64,000 nt of DNA from Burkholderiales bacterium. GTDB lineage: Bacteria; Pseudomonadota; Gammaproteobacteria; Burkholderiales; JAEUOS01. Below are positions 25,768 through 34,247 of the stretch, piece by piece. Position numbers and translations under genes: made by a program. The stretch spans positions 62,001-126,000 of the forward strand of contig JAEUOR010000010.1 of NCBI GenBank assembly GCA_016790635.1. The letters run 5' to 3'. Below the pieces are notes generated by a model. The model worked only from the letters and a program-made list of their open reading frames with translations, did no database searches and was not told the origin of the DNA. Position 1 is the stretch's first letter. Each line of letters starts with the position of its first letter.

Positions 25768-26703
25768 ATGGGACATCCTGAATCTCAACTCATGAACATG
25801 ATGGACCAGAAGGCGCGTCTGGCGGGGTCGAACAAGATGGAGTTGCTGTTGTTTTCGCTCGGCTCAAGGGAAACCTTTGCCATCAATGTCTTCAAGGTGC
25901 GCGAGGTCTGCGAGACCATGGACATCACGCGCACTCCCAACACGCCACGAGGCGTCGAAGGCATCATTTCGCTGCGCGGATCGATCATCCCGGTGATCGA
26001 CCTCGCGACTTGCCTCAACCTGCCTTGCGACGCAGTGCGCGGCAAGCTGATCATCAACGAGTTCTCCGGCCATACGCAGGCCTTTCTCGTCGCTGATGTC
26101 GACCGCATCGTGCGAGTCGACTGGGATCAGGTGCACGCGCCTCGAGGGGCGGCGGCGGGGGTAGCCGGACTGATCACCGCGATCACCGAGCTTCCGGGCG
26201 GCAAGCTGGTCTCCATTCTCGATGTCGAGCAGATCCTTGCCAACGTGATCGGCGAGCAATTCGTGCCCCGGCTCAATGCGCTGAATCTTGCCCGTCCGCT
26301 TCCAACCCTCGTCGTCGATGATTCCGGTATCGCGCGCCGCAAGATCGGCGAGGTCCTGGAGAAGTTGGGTGTCCCGTTCGAAACCGCCAGCAATGGCCGC
26401 GACGCGTGGAACAAGCTTGTTGCCCTTGCTGCCCACGCGCAGCAAGAGAATTGCGCCTTGAGCGATCGCATCGGACTCATCCTGACCGACGCAGAAATGC
26501 CCGAAATGGATGGATATGTGCTGACACGCAACATCAAGGGGGACAAGCGCTTCGAAGGCATACCCGTGCTCATGCACTCGTCCTTGTCGTCGCTTGCCAA
26601 CCAGAAGCTTGGCCAGCAAGTTGGTGTTGACGCCTATCTGCCCAAGTTTGACCCTGAGGATCTGGCGCACATGGTCTCGGCGCTGTTGCGCCGCTCCGCT
26701 TAA
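25768..26703 (+). CDS. cheV: chemotaxis coupling protein CheV (CheW domain plus receiver)
   Basis: 311 residues. CheV links chemoreceptors to CheA like CheW and has a phosphorylatable receiver used in adaptation. The CheW domain spans about 20-160 (LLLFSLGSRETFAINVFKVREV, and GVEGIISLRGSIIPVIDLA), the receiver about 175-305. The receiver shows VVDDSG, phosphoacceptor D241 in LTDAEMPEMDGY, and K in YLPKF. ATG at 25768 is used; ATGs at 25792 or 25798 are possible. With no cheW in the window, CheV may be the local coupler. A strong Shine-Dalgarno sequence for cheZ follows its stop directly. Confidence 0.93.
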   Translation: MGHPESQLMNMMDQKARLAGSNKMELLLFSLGSRETFAINVFKVREVCETMDITRTPNTPRGVEGIISLRGSIIPVIDLATCLNLPCDAVRGKLIINEFSGHTQAFLVADVDRIVRVDWDQVHAPRGAAAGVAGLITAITELPGGKLVSILDVEQILANVIGEQFVPRLNALNLARPLPTLVVDDSGIARRKIGEVLEKLGVPFETASNGRDAWNKLVALAAHAQQENCALSDRIGLILTDAEMPEMDGYVLTRNIKGDKRFEGIPVLMHSSLSSLANQKLGQQVGVDAYLPKFDPEDLAHMVSALLRRSA

Positions 26704-26718
26704 AGGAGAGCAAGTTCC

Positions 26719-27031
26719 ATGCAGTTATCCGCCGACATGAAGCCGTTTCGGGCTGCCGGGCCGCACCACGCAGGCAGGGGTACTTTTCACCGACATCATG
26801 CTGGCGCAGGACTTCCATGACCTGACCGGACAGGTGATCCAGAAGATCATGGCGATCGCCGAGAACATCGAGGGCCAGCTCGTCAGGCTCCTTCTGGCGT
26901 CAACGCCGCCTGAAAAGCGCGTCGAGGTCGACCCGACGTCGCTCTACGGGCCTGCCATCGATCGCTACCGCCAGGACGTGGCGGCCGACCAGGGGCAGGT
27001 GAACGACCTTCTCGCCTGCCTGGGCTTCTAG
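26719..27031 (+). pseudogene. cheZ: cheZ remnant: start retained, about the first half lost, C-terminus out of frame
   Basis: CheZ dephosphorylates CheY-P. An ATG at 26719 with AAGGAGAG upstream opens only 33 codons, ending at 26820. In another frame, ATG 26798 to 27031 encodes 77 residues that are unmistakable CheZ C-terminus. These include AQDFHDLTGQVIQKIM, holding the catalytic Asp and Gln (D143 and Q147 of E. coli), and the final NDLLACLGF, the CheY-binding tail. Homology begins about 5 codons before 26798 (the FTDIMLAQ stretch), so more than 100 codons that make the first helix are missing and the frame is shifted. The simplest reading is an internal deletion; a coupled 77-residue peptide could still be made. 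Confidence 0.75.
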
Positions 27032-27043
27032 GAGCCTCGCATC

Positions 27044-28831
27044 GTGAGCGACATCGGCGACGTGCAGGAGTTGCTGCAGGACTTCCTGACCGAGGCGGGC
27101 GAAATGCTTGAGGACGTCGACCGGAAGTTGGTCGAGCTGGAGAGCAGTCCGTCCGACCGCAAGTTGCTCAACGCGATCTTCCGCGGCTTTCACACCATCA
27201 AGAGTGGCGCGGGATTCATTGGTGCGCAGGAGATCGTGGACTTGTGTCATCGCACCGAGAACCTCTTCGACCAGTTGCGCTCCGACAGGTTGGATTTGCG
27301 TCCGGCGATGCTCGATGTGATCCTCGCAGTGACCGCCGAGGTCAAGCGCATGATGGGTCAGATGGGCAATGGCCATGCCCCCTCTGCCGCCCCGAGCGAC
27401 CTCCTGCAGAACCTCGATGCGTACGCCAGCGGGCAGGCTCCGGCCGACATCGGGGCCTCTCCTGCGGTGCGTGAGGTCGCCTCGGGGGCGACCTCAGGGC
27501 AAGCGCCGGCCGAAGTGGGTCCGACAGGCCCGGATTGGCAATTGCTGCTCGATGCCATTGCGCCTCGCGACGGGACCCTGGACTACACGCGCGGTGGTGA
27601 GCCTGGGGTCTCCGAGTCTTCCACGGCACCGGCGCCCAAGGCGGCGGGGGCGCCGCGCGCATCTGTCGGCAAGGAAAACACCATCCGCGTCGATACCGCC
27701 CGCTTCGACCAGATCCTCAATCTGTCCGGCGAGATCGGCTTGATCAAGAATCGACTCAACTGCCTGCGTGCCGGCCTGCAGGGCGGCGCCGAAGACGCGC
27801 GGCGCAGCCTCGAAGTCGCACTCACCGGTCTGGATACGCTGGTGTCTGACCTGCAGTCGGCAGTCATGAAGGCACGCATGCAGCCAGTCGGGCGGGTCTT
27901 CCAGAAATACAACCGCCTGGCGCGCGACGTGGCGCGAACGCTCGGCAAGGAAGTCGATCTGATCATCGAAGGCGCCCAGACCGAAGTCGACAAGACCATC
28001 CTCGATGAGCTCAACGACGCCCTGGTGCACCTGGTGCGCAACGCCGTCGACCATGGCCTCGAGGAGCCGGCCGAGCGTGCCGCCGCCGGCAAGCCGGGTC
28101 GCGGCGCGATTCGCTTGTCGGCAAGCCAGGACGGAGACCATATCGTCATCGAGATCAGCGACGACGGCCGCGGCATGCGGCCCGAGTTCATTCGCCAGAA
28201 GGCGGTGCAAATGGGTCTCATCAGCGCCGAGGAAGCCAACGCGCTGGACGACCGTGCCTGCCTGAGGCTGATCTTCCTGCCCGGGTTTTCGACCAAGACC
28301 GAGATCAGCGCGGTGTCCGGACGCGGCGTCGGCATGGATGTCGTGCGCAACAACATCGAGAGGCTCAAGGGGCGCATCGAGCTCAGCTCCACGCCGGGCA
28401 AGGGATCGCAAGTGCGGGTATACCTGCCGCTTACCCTGGCGATCCTGCCGGTGTTGATGATGAAGCTGGCCGGGCAGACCTATGCGATGCCCCTAAACGC
28501 CGTGCGCGAGATCATCGCCCTTGACGTGGAAGCTGCCCAAAGCGTTGCGGGTGCCCCGCACGTGGTGGTGCGCGGCGAGGTGCTGCCCGTAGTCGAACTC
28601 GCCGAGCTGCTCGGGCGGCCGCGCAGCGATGCGGTGCGCATCGGCGTGGTCGCCAGCGCGGGAGAGCGCGGCTACGTTCTCGCCGTGGACAGTTTCGTCG
28701 GCCAGGACGAGGTCATGATCAAGCCCCTCGAAGGACTCAGGCCGCGCGGGGTTGCCGGCGCGACCATGTCTGGTGAGGGAGTGCTGGTGCTGGTGCTGGA
28801 GATGCGCGAATTGCTCGAAGGCCGCTTGTGA
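27044..28831 (+). CDS. cheA: chemotaxis histidine kinase CheA
   Basis: 595 residues from a GTG 12 bases after the cheZ stop. The P1 HPt domain has phosphorylated H50 in RGFHTIKSGAGF. There is no P2 (CheY/CheB-docking) domain: residues 125-215 are an Ala/Pro/Gly linker containing SGQAPADIG and SGQAPAEVG as an imperfect repeat. P3 dimerisation, P4 kinase (N box HLVRNAVDHGLEEP, G boxes DDGRGM and GRGVGMDVV) and a C-terminal CheW-like P5 (about 455-590) follow. Its partners in the window are CheV and one chemoreceptor; cheY, cheB, cheR and cheW are not here. Confidence 0.95.
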   Translation: MSDIGDVQELLQDFLTEAGEMLEDVDRKLVELESSPSDRKLLNAIFRGFHTIKSGAGFIGAQEIVDLCHRTENLFDQLRSDRLDLRPAMLDVILAVTAEVKRMMGQMGNGHAPSAAPSDLLQNLDAYASGQAPADIGASPAVREVASGATSGQAPAEVGPTGPDWQLLLDAIAPRDGTLDYTRGGEPGVSESSTAPAPKAAGAPRASVGKENTIRVDTARFDQILNLSGEIGLIKNRLNCLRAGLQGGAEDARRSLEVALTGLDTLVSDLQSAVMKARMQPVGRVFQKYNRLARDVARTLGKEVDLIIEGAQTEVDKTILDELNDALVHLVRNAVDHGLEEPAERAAAGKPGRGAIRLSASQDGDHIVIEISDDGRGMRPEFIRQKAVQMGLISAEEANALDDRACLRLIFLPGFSTKTEISAVSGRGVGMDVVRNNIERLKGRIELSSTPGKGSQVRVYLPLTLAILPVLMMKLAGQTYAMPLNAVREIIALDVEAAQSVAGAPHVVVRGEVLPVVELAELLGRPRSDAVRIGVVASAGERGYVLAVDSFVGQDEVMIKPLEGLRPRGVAGATMSGEGVLVLVLEMRELLEGRL

Positions 28832-28861
28832 CCCAAGCCTGACCATTCCATGGAGATAAGC

Positions 28862-30541
28862 GTGAAGACGATGACCATCAGGAGGCGTGCGACCCTGCTA
28901 CTGGCAGGGATAGCAATGATGATCGCGACCATCGCCGCGGTCGCCACGATCGCCAGCCAGCGCATGCAGTCGGCGACCTCCGCGGCCTTGGCCGAGCGTG
29001 ATCTCGAGGCGCAGACGGTTCTGGCCGCGAACGTCGTGCGCGGAACGGTCGGCCAGATGGCGGCCGCGTTCCGGAGCGCGCTTCTGCGCGGTATCGACGC
29101 CGAGCGACACGACAAGGCGCTGGAAGACTACAACCGCCAGGACCGGGAATTGCGCAACGCGATTGCCCGCCTGGAAGACCTGGCGCCACGCGTCGGCCTG
29201 GATCTCAAGGCCGAACTCGGGGCCATGCGCGTGCAGCACTCCGATGTAATGGCCAGGTTCGGCGCCGCGCTCAACGGTTTTGACCGGATCAATGTCACGA
29301 CCGCCTTCCTGGTGGAGCAGTCGACGTCAGGCGTCGACGCCGCCTTGAGTGCCTCGGTGGCGAGGGTGGCTGACAAGGTGCGTGACCATTCGCGGCTGCG
29401 CGCCGAGGCCTCGCGTGCCGCGGCTACCGGCGAAGCGCGAGTCTGGCGCCTGATCGTGCTGGGCGTCGCGCTGGTCGGCTGCGCGGCGGTGATCGGCATG
29501 GTCCTTTGGTCGACCGGTGCGGTACTGAGAGCGCTCGGCGGCGAGCCCGTTCAGGCCATGGCCGCTGCGCAACGCATCGCGGCCGGCGATCTGTCGCAAC
29601 CGGTGCCGGTTGCAGCCGGCGACAGGGCCAGCCTCATGGCGGCGCTGGCGCGCATGCAGGACGAACTGCGCGCCCTGGCGCTGCAGATCGCCGCCGGCAG
29701 CGCGCAGATCGCTAGTGCGGCCACCGAACTGTCGACCGCGACCTCGCAGGTGACCTCAGCAAGCGGGCAGCAGAGTGACGCGGCTGCCGCGATGGCCTCC
29801 GCGGTCGAGGAACTGACCGGCTCGATCGCCCAGGTCGCTGCGCATTCGGGCGAAGTGCTGCGCATGTCCCGTCATGCCGGCGAGTTGTCGAGCGCGGGTA
29901 GCGCGGCGGTCGAAGGGTCGGCGGAGGACATGCGCTCCATGGCGGCGTCGGCCGAAGGCATGGGCGCGGTCATGCTTGCGCTGGAGAAGCACTCGGCCGG
30001 CATCTCCAAGGTAGTGCGCGTTATCTCTGAGATTGCCGACCAGACCAATCTGCTCGCGTTGAACGCGGCCATCGAGGCGGCGCGCGCCGGTGAGCAGGGA
30101 CGCGGCTTCGCAGTCGTCGCCGACGAGGTGCGCAAGCTGGCTGAGCGCACCACCCGCTCTACCGAAGAGATCGGCGGAATGGTGCGCGCCATCCAGGAAG
30201 GCACGGGGCATGCGGTCGAGCGGACGCGCGTCTGGTCCGAGAGTGTCGGCGCCGGGGTCGAGCGGGCCCGCGCGGCGGGCGAGCGCATGGGGGAGGTGCG
30301 CGCCAGTGCCGAACAGCTCATGGGCGCGGTGGGCGAGATCGACACCGCCCTGGCCGAGCAGAACAATACCAGCGCCGCCTTGGGCGAGAACGTCGAACGG
30401 GTGGCACGCATGTCCGAGGAGAACGCCCAGGCCCTCGGCGCGATGACGGAGCAGGCGGGCCGCCTGGATCGGTTGGCTCAGGACATGCACCTGACCGTCG
30501 GTCGCTTCCGCCTGCAACGGGAACGGACCGCCAGAGCCTGA
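28862..30541 (+). CDS. methyl-accepting chemotaxis protein
   Basis: 559 residues. Membrane helices lie at about 8-30 and 195-215 and flank a periplasmic four-helix-type sensor domain of about 160 residues, rich in Ala, Arg and Asp. A HAMP domain is followed by a coiled-coil signalling domain whose tip reads [20 protein letters not shown] and [23 protein letters not shown], the CheA/CheW-binding hairpin. No C-terminal CheR-binding pentapeptide is present. I prefer GTG at 28862, 7 bases after GGAG; an ATG at 28850 is possible. The ligand is unknown. Confidence 0.9.
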   Translation: MKTMTIRRRATLLLAGIAMMIATIAAVATIASQRMQSATSAALAERDLEAQTVLAANVVRGTVGQMAAAFRSALLRGIDAERHDKALEDYNRQDRELRNAIARLEDLAPRVGLDLKAELGAMRVQHSDVMARFGAALNGFDRINVTTAFLVEQSTSGVDAALSASVARVADKVRDHSRLRAEASRAAATGEARVWRLIVLGVALVGCAAVIGMVLWSTGAVLRALGGEPVQAMAAAQRIAAGDLSQPVPVAAGDRASLMAALARMQDELRALALQIAAGSAQIASAATELSTATSQVTSASGQQSDAAAAMASAVEELTGSIAQVAAHSGEVLRMSRHAGELSSAGSAAVEGSAEDMRSMAASAEGMGAVMLALEKHSAGISKVVRVISEIADQTNLLALNAAIEAARAGEQGRGFAVVADEVRKLAERTTRSTEEIGGMVRAIQEGTGHAVERTRVWSESVGAGVERARAAGERMGEVRASAEQLMGAVGEIDTALAEQNNTSAALGENVERVARMSEENAQALGAMTEQAGRLDRLAQDMHLTVGRFRLQRERTARA

Positions 30542-30573
30542 GTGGTGGTGGTGCGCGCCGCGGCCACGAGGGC

Positions 30574-30765
30574 TCAGGGCGAAGCCCGCCATCCTTCCCG
30601 ATTGCCGACCTGTCCGGCGATGAGGGCCATGAGCTCGGCATCGGCCTGATCCGCGTTGATTTCCACGACCTCGTAGTCGTCGCCGTGAAGGGCGTCGCAC
30701 AAGCTTTCCTGCATGTCCGCGTCCTCATTCTGGGGAGCGGTGTCGTTGCGTAGCGCGGGTGGCAT
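30574..30765 (-). CDS. small acidic protein of unknown function
   Basis: 63 residues, starting MPPALRNDTAPQNEDAD. The ATG at 30765 has AAGGAG 6 bases upstream, the strongest support for this gene. It is acidic (YEVVEINADQADAELMALI) with no membrane segment or motif I know. It lies alone on the minus strand between the chemoreceptor and flhB. The lone setting within a flagellar block makes a small regulator or chaperone possible, but this is only context. Confidence 0.55.
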   Translation of the reverse strand: MPPALRNDTAPQNEDADMQESLCDALHGDDYEVVEINADQADAELMALIAGQVGNREGWRASP

Positions 30766-30932
30766 GTCGTTCTCCTTGATGTGCAGCCGCCGGCAAGGAT
30801 GCCGCATCCCGCCATCCTCTCCCATGGAAAGCGGGCGCAGTTCCCGAGGACGGCGCATTTCGCCCGCCTTCTCGGCGCATGCGCACCCCTCGCGCGATCG
30901 AATAATCGAACCGTTACAGCGAAGGACCGCGC

Positions 30933-32075
30933 ATGGCGGAAGGTACGGACATCGAACGCGAGTTGCCGGCGTCGCAGAAGCGCCTGGACGAGGCGCGCGA
31001 GCGCGGCGAGACCGCGCGTTCGCGCGAACTCAGCACGGCACTCCTGATGCTGGTCGCCGCCGGCGCGTTCATCGCGGCTGGCCCGACCCTGATCGCGCAT
31101 GGCAAGGCGTTCCTCGCCGCCGGACTGGCGCTGCCGCGCAGCGCCGCCTTCGACACCGCGGTAGCCCTGGAAAGCGCGGTGCGCGTCACTGCATGGGGTT
31201 TCGCGATCGCGCTGCCCCTCATGCTCGCGCTTTTTATCACGGCCTTTGCCGCACCGCTGGCCTTGGGTGGCTGGGTCTTCGCCAGCGAGGCGCTGGCGCC
31301 CAAGTGGTCACGCCTGGACCCGATCGCCGGCATCGGCAAGCTCTTCTCGTGGAACGCCCTGGGCGAGCTGGCCAAGGCGGTTGCCAAGGTGGCCTTGATC
31401 GGCGGGGTGATCGCCTATCTGATCTGGACCGGGCAGGACGCCTTCATCGCGCCGCTGGCGCAGGCGACCGGCGAGGCGCTTGGCTTTGCCGGCGGCCTGA
31501 TCGCGCGTGATTTCGTCTGGATGGCTGCGGTCCTGATCTTCATCGCCGCCATCGACGTGCCGCTGCAATTGTGGCAGCACGCGCGCGGGCTGCGCATGTC
31601 CTTCGAGGAGGTCAAGCGCGAGGCCAAGGAGACCGAGGGCGATCCCCTGCTCAAAGGCAAGCGCCGCGCACGTGCACGCGAGGTGGCGCAGCGCCGCATG
31701 ATGGCCGCCGTGCCGACGGCGGATGTGGTCGTGACCAACCCGCAGCACTACGCGGTCGCGCTCAAGTACGACAGCAAGCGCATGGGCGCACCGCGAGTGG
31801 TCGCGAAGGGTGTCGACGAACTCGCCGCACGCATCCGCGCCGTGGCGGCGGAGCACGACGTACCGCTCATGGAGGCACCGCCCCTGGCGCGCGCGTTGTA
31901 CGCGCATGCCCAGATCGATGGCGAGATTCCTGCCGCCCTGTACAACGCTGTGGCGCAGGTACTGGCCTGGGTCTACCAGTTGCGCGTGGCGACCGCCGGC
32001 CGCATTCCGGCAACCCCGCAACTGGCGCCTTTGCCGCCGGGCCTGGATCCGCTTGAAGCCGGAGCCGCGTCATGA
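30933..32075 (+). CDS. flhB: flagellar export switch protein FlhB
   Basis: 380 residues. FlhB is an inner-membrane export-gate protein that switches export from rod/hook to filament subunits after FliK signals. Four membrane segments span about 30-230, and the cytoplasmic domain follows. The autocleavage site, NPTH in almost all FlhB and YscU relatives, reads NPQH here (VVTNPQHYAVALKY). The cleaved Asn-Pro bond and the His are kept, so cleavage is likely but the Thr is not. The ATG has GAAGGA at a good distance. Its stop overlaps flhA as ATGA. Confidence 0.96.
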   Translation: MAEGTDIERELPASQKRLDEARERGETARSRELSTALLMLVAAGAFIAAGPTLIAHGKAFLAAGLALPRSAAFDTAVALESAVRVTAWGFAIALPLMLALFITAFAAPLALGGWVFASEALAPKWSRLDPIAGIGKLFSWNALGELAKAVAKVALIGGVIAYLIWTGQDAFIAPLAQATGEALGFAGGLIARDFVWMAAVLIFIAAIDVPLQLWQHARGLRMSFEEVKREAKETEGDPLLKGKRRARAREVAQRRMMAAVPTADVVVTNPQHYAVALKYDSKRMGAPRVVAKGVDELAARIRAVAAEHDVPLMEAPPLARALYAHAQIDGEIPAALYNAVAQVLAWVYQLRVATAGRIPATPQLAPLPPGLDPLEAGAAS

Positions 32076-34159
32076 CCACGCTCGCAGCCGGCGGTTTGCG
32101 CGCCTTCCAGTGGCGCGGCCTGGCGGCGCCGCTTTTCATCGTCATGGTCCTGGCCATGATGATCCTGCCGCTGCCGCCGCTCCTGCTCGACATGCTGTTC
32201 ACGTTCAACATCGCGCTTGCGCTGATCGTGCTCCTGGCCGCGGTGTACGCCAACCGGCCGCTGGATTTCGCCGCGTTGCCGACTGTGCTGCTCCTGACCA
32301 CCCTCCTGCGGCTGTCGCTCAACGTCGCCTCGACGCGCGTGGTGCTGATGAACGGCCACACCGGGCCAGACGCCGCCGGCAAGGTCATCGAGGCGTTCGG
32401 GCACTTCCTGGTGGGCGGCAACTTCGCCGTCGGCCTGGTGGTGTTCCTGATCCTGGTGGTGATCAATTTCGTGGTCATCACCAAGGGCGCGGGGCGCATC
32501 GCCGAGGTGTCGGCGCGTTTCACCCTGGATGCCATGCCGGGCAAGCAGATGGCGATCGACGCCGACCTGAACGCAGGGCAGATCACCGACGTCGAGGCGA
32601 AGAAGCGCCGCGCGGAAATCTCCCAGGAAGCCGATTTCTATGGCGCCATGGATGGCGCGTCGAAATTCGTGCGCGGCGATGCGATCGCCGGCATCCTGAT
32701 CCTCGTCATCAATATCGTCGGCGGGCTGGCCATCGGCATCATCCAGCACGACCTTAGCTTTGCCCGCGCGACGGACAACTACGTGCTGCTCGCCATCGGC
32801 GACGGCCTGGTGGCACAGATACCCGCGCTGGTGATCTCTGTCGCCGCGGGTCTGGTCGTGAGCCGTGTCGCCTCCAGCGAAGACAAGGAGGATCTTGGTG
32901 CGCAGGTGGCGCGCCAGCTTGCCGCCAATCCGCAGACCCTCATGGTGACGGGCGCGGTGCTGGTGGCGCTGGGCGCCATTCCCGGCATGCCGCACATGGC
33001 CTTCCTGCTCTTCGGTGCGACGGCCCTGTGGCTGGGGCGCTGGCGCTGGCGTGCCGAGGCCACCCGCGTGGCGCAGCCAGCGGCGGCCGCGCCGGCCGCG
33101 GATGCTGCCGAGGCCAGCTGGGACGACCTGGCGCCGGTCGACGTGCTGGGCCTGGAGGTGGGCTTTCGACTCATTGCGCTGGTCGATCGCGCCTCCGATG
33201 GCGATCTGCTCAAGCGCATCAAGGGCATTCGCAAGAAATTCGCGCAGGAGGTCGGCTTCCTGCCACCGCAAGTGCACATCCGCGACAACCTGGACTTGAG
33301 TCCCAACGCCTATCGCATCACCGTCAAGGGCGTCAGCGTCGGGGAGGGCGAGGTCTACGCCGGACTGTGGATGGCGATCAACCCTGGCAATGCGCAGGGC
33401 AACCTGCCGGGGACCCCGGGGCGCGATCCCGCCTTTGGCCTGCCCGCGATATGGATCGAACCCGGATTGCGCGATACCGCGCTCTCGACCGGCCATACCG
33501 TGGTCGACGCCGGCACAGTGATCGCCACCCACCTCAATCACTTGATGCAGTCGCACGCCAGCCTCCTCCTCGGGCGTGCCGAGACCCAGGGGCTGATCGA
33601 GCACGCCAACCGGCTCTCGCCCAAGCTCACCGACGACCTGATACCCAAGCTGATTTCGCTTGCGACCTTCAAGCGCGTCCTCGCCGGACTTCTTGAGGAA
33701 GGCGTTCACCTGCGCGACCTGCGCACCATTGTCGACACGTTGACCGAGACCGCTGCGCGCAGCACGGATGCGGCCGAACTGCTGGCTGCCACCCGCGTGG
33801 CACTCGGACGCGCCATCATCGGCGGCCTTTCCTCCGGCCGTGGCGACGCCGAGATGCTGGTGCTCGAACCCGAGCTCGAACGCATGCTTGCGCAGGCCGC
33901 CGGTGCCGGGGACGCGCTCGCCATCGAGCCCGGACTGGCCGAAAGCATGCTGCGCGAGCTGGCGGCGGCCTCCGAGCGCCTTGAGAACCGCGGGGTGCAA
34001 AGCGCGCTCCTGGTCCCCGACAAGTTGCGCGCCGCGCTCTCGCGCCTGGTGCGGCGGACCTGCCCGCGCGTGCGGGTGATCGCGCATGCCGAGGTGCCCG
34101 AGGCGCTCAACATCCGCGTCGCCGCCGTCATCGGCGCGCGCGCCGCACTGCCTGCCTGA
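32072..34159 (+). CDS. flhA: flagellar export gate protein FlhA
   Basis: 695 residues, the usual length. FlhA forms the nonameric export gate whose cytoplasmic ring binds chaperone-substrate complexes and FliJ. The N-terminal half has about eight hydrophobic segments (for example LDMLFTFNIALALIVLLAAV and the conserved RLSLNVASTRVVL). The cytoplasmic loop with LNAGQITDVEAKKRRAEI and the C-terminal domain with VHIRDNLDLSPNAYRITVKG are typical of the family. The gene is overlapped by flhB and followed by flhF. Confidence 0.96.
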   Translation: MTTLAAGGLRAFQWRGLAAPLFIVMVLAMMILPLPPLLLDMLFTFNIALALIVLLAAVYANRPLDFAALPTVLLLTTLLRLSLNVASTRVVLMNGHTGPDAAGKVIEAFGHFLVGGNFAVGLVVFLILVVINFVVITKGAGRIAEVSARFTLDAMPGKQMAIDADLNAGQITDVEAKKRRAEISQEADFYGAMDGASKFVRGDAIAGILILVINIVGGLAIGIIQHDLSFARATDNYVLLAIGDGLVAQIPALVISVAAGLVVSRVASSEDKEDLGAQVARQLAANPQTLMVTGAVLVALGAIPGMPHMAFLLFGATALWLGRWRWRAEATRVAQPAAAAPAADAAEASWDDLAPVDVLGLEVGFRLIALVDRASDGDLLKRIKGIRKKFAQEVGFLPPQVHIRDNLDLSPNAYRITVKGVSVGEGEVYAGLWMAINPGNAQGNLPGTPGRDPAFGLPAIWIEPGLRDTALSTGHTVVDAGTVIATHLNHLMQSHASLLLGRAETQGLIEHANRLSPKLTDDLIPKLISLATFKRVLAGLLEEGVHLRDLRTIVDTLTETAARSTDAAELLAATRVALGRAIIGGLSSGRGDAEMLVLEPELERMLAQAAGAGDALAIEPGLAESMLRELAAASERLENRGVQSALLVPDKLRAALSRLVRRTCPRVRVIAHAEVPEALNIRVAAVIGARAALPA

Positions 34160-34247
34160 ACACGAGAACTGCTCACCCGGACCCGCCTTGCCAAATGCAC
34201 TGCCATTTTCCAACCCCGATCGAGGATTCCGCCAGGAGGACCCTGCC

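Noticed and set aside
26701..26727. TAAAGGAG before cheZ as a sigma-28 -35
   Set aside because: No -10 follows at 11-12 bases; the sequence is the cheV stop and the cheZ ribosome site.
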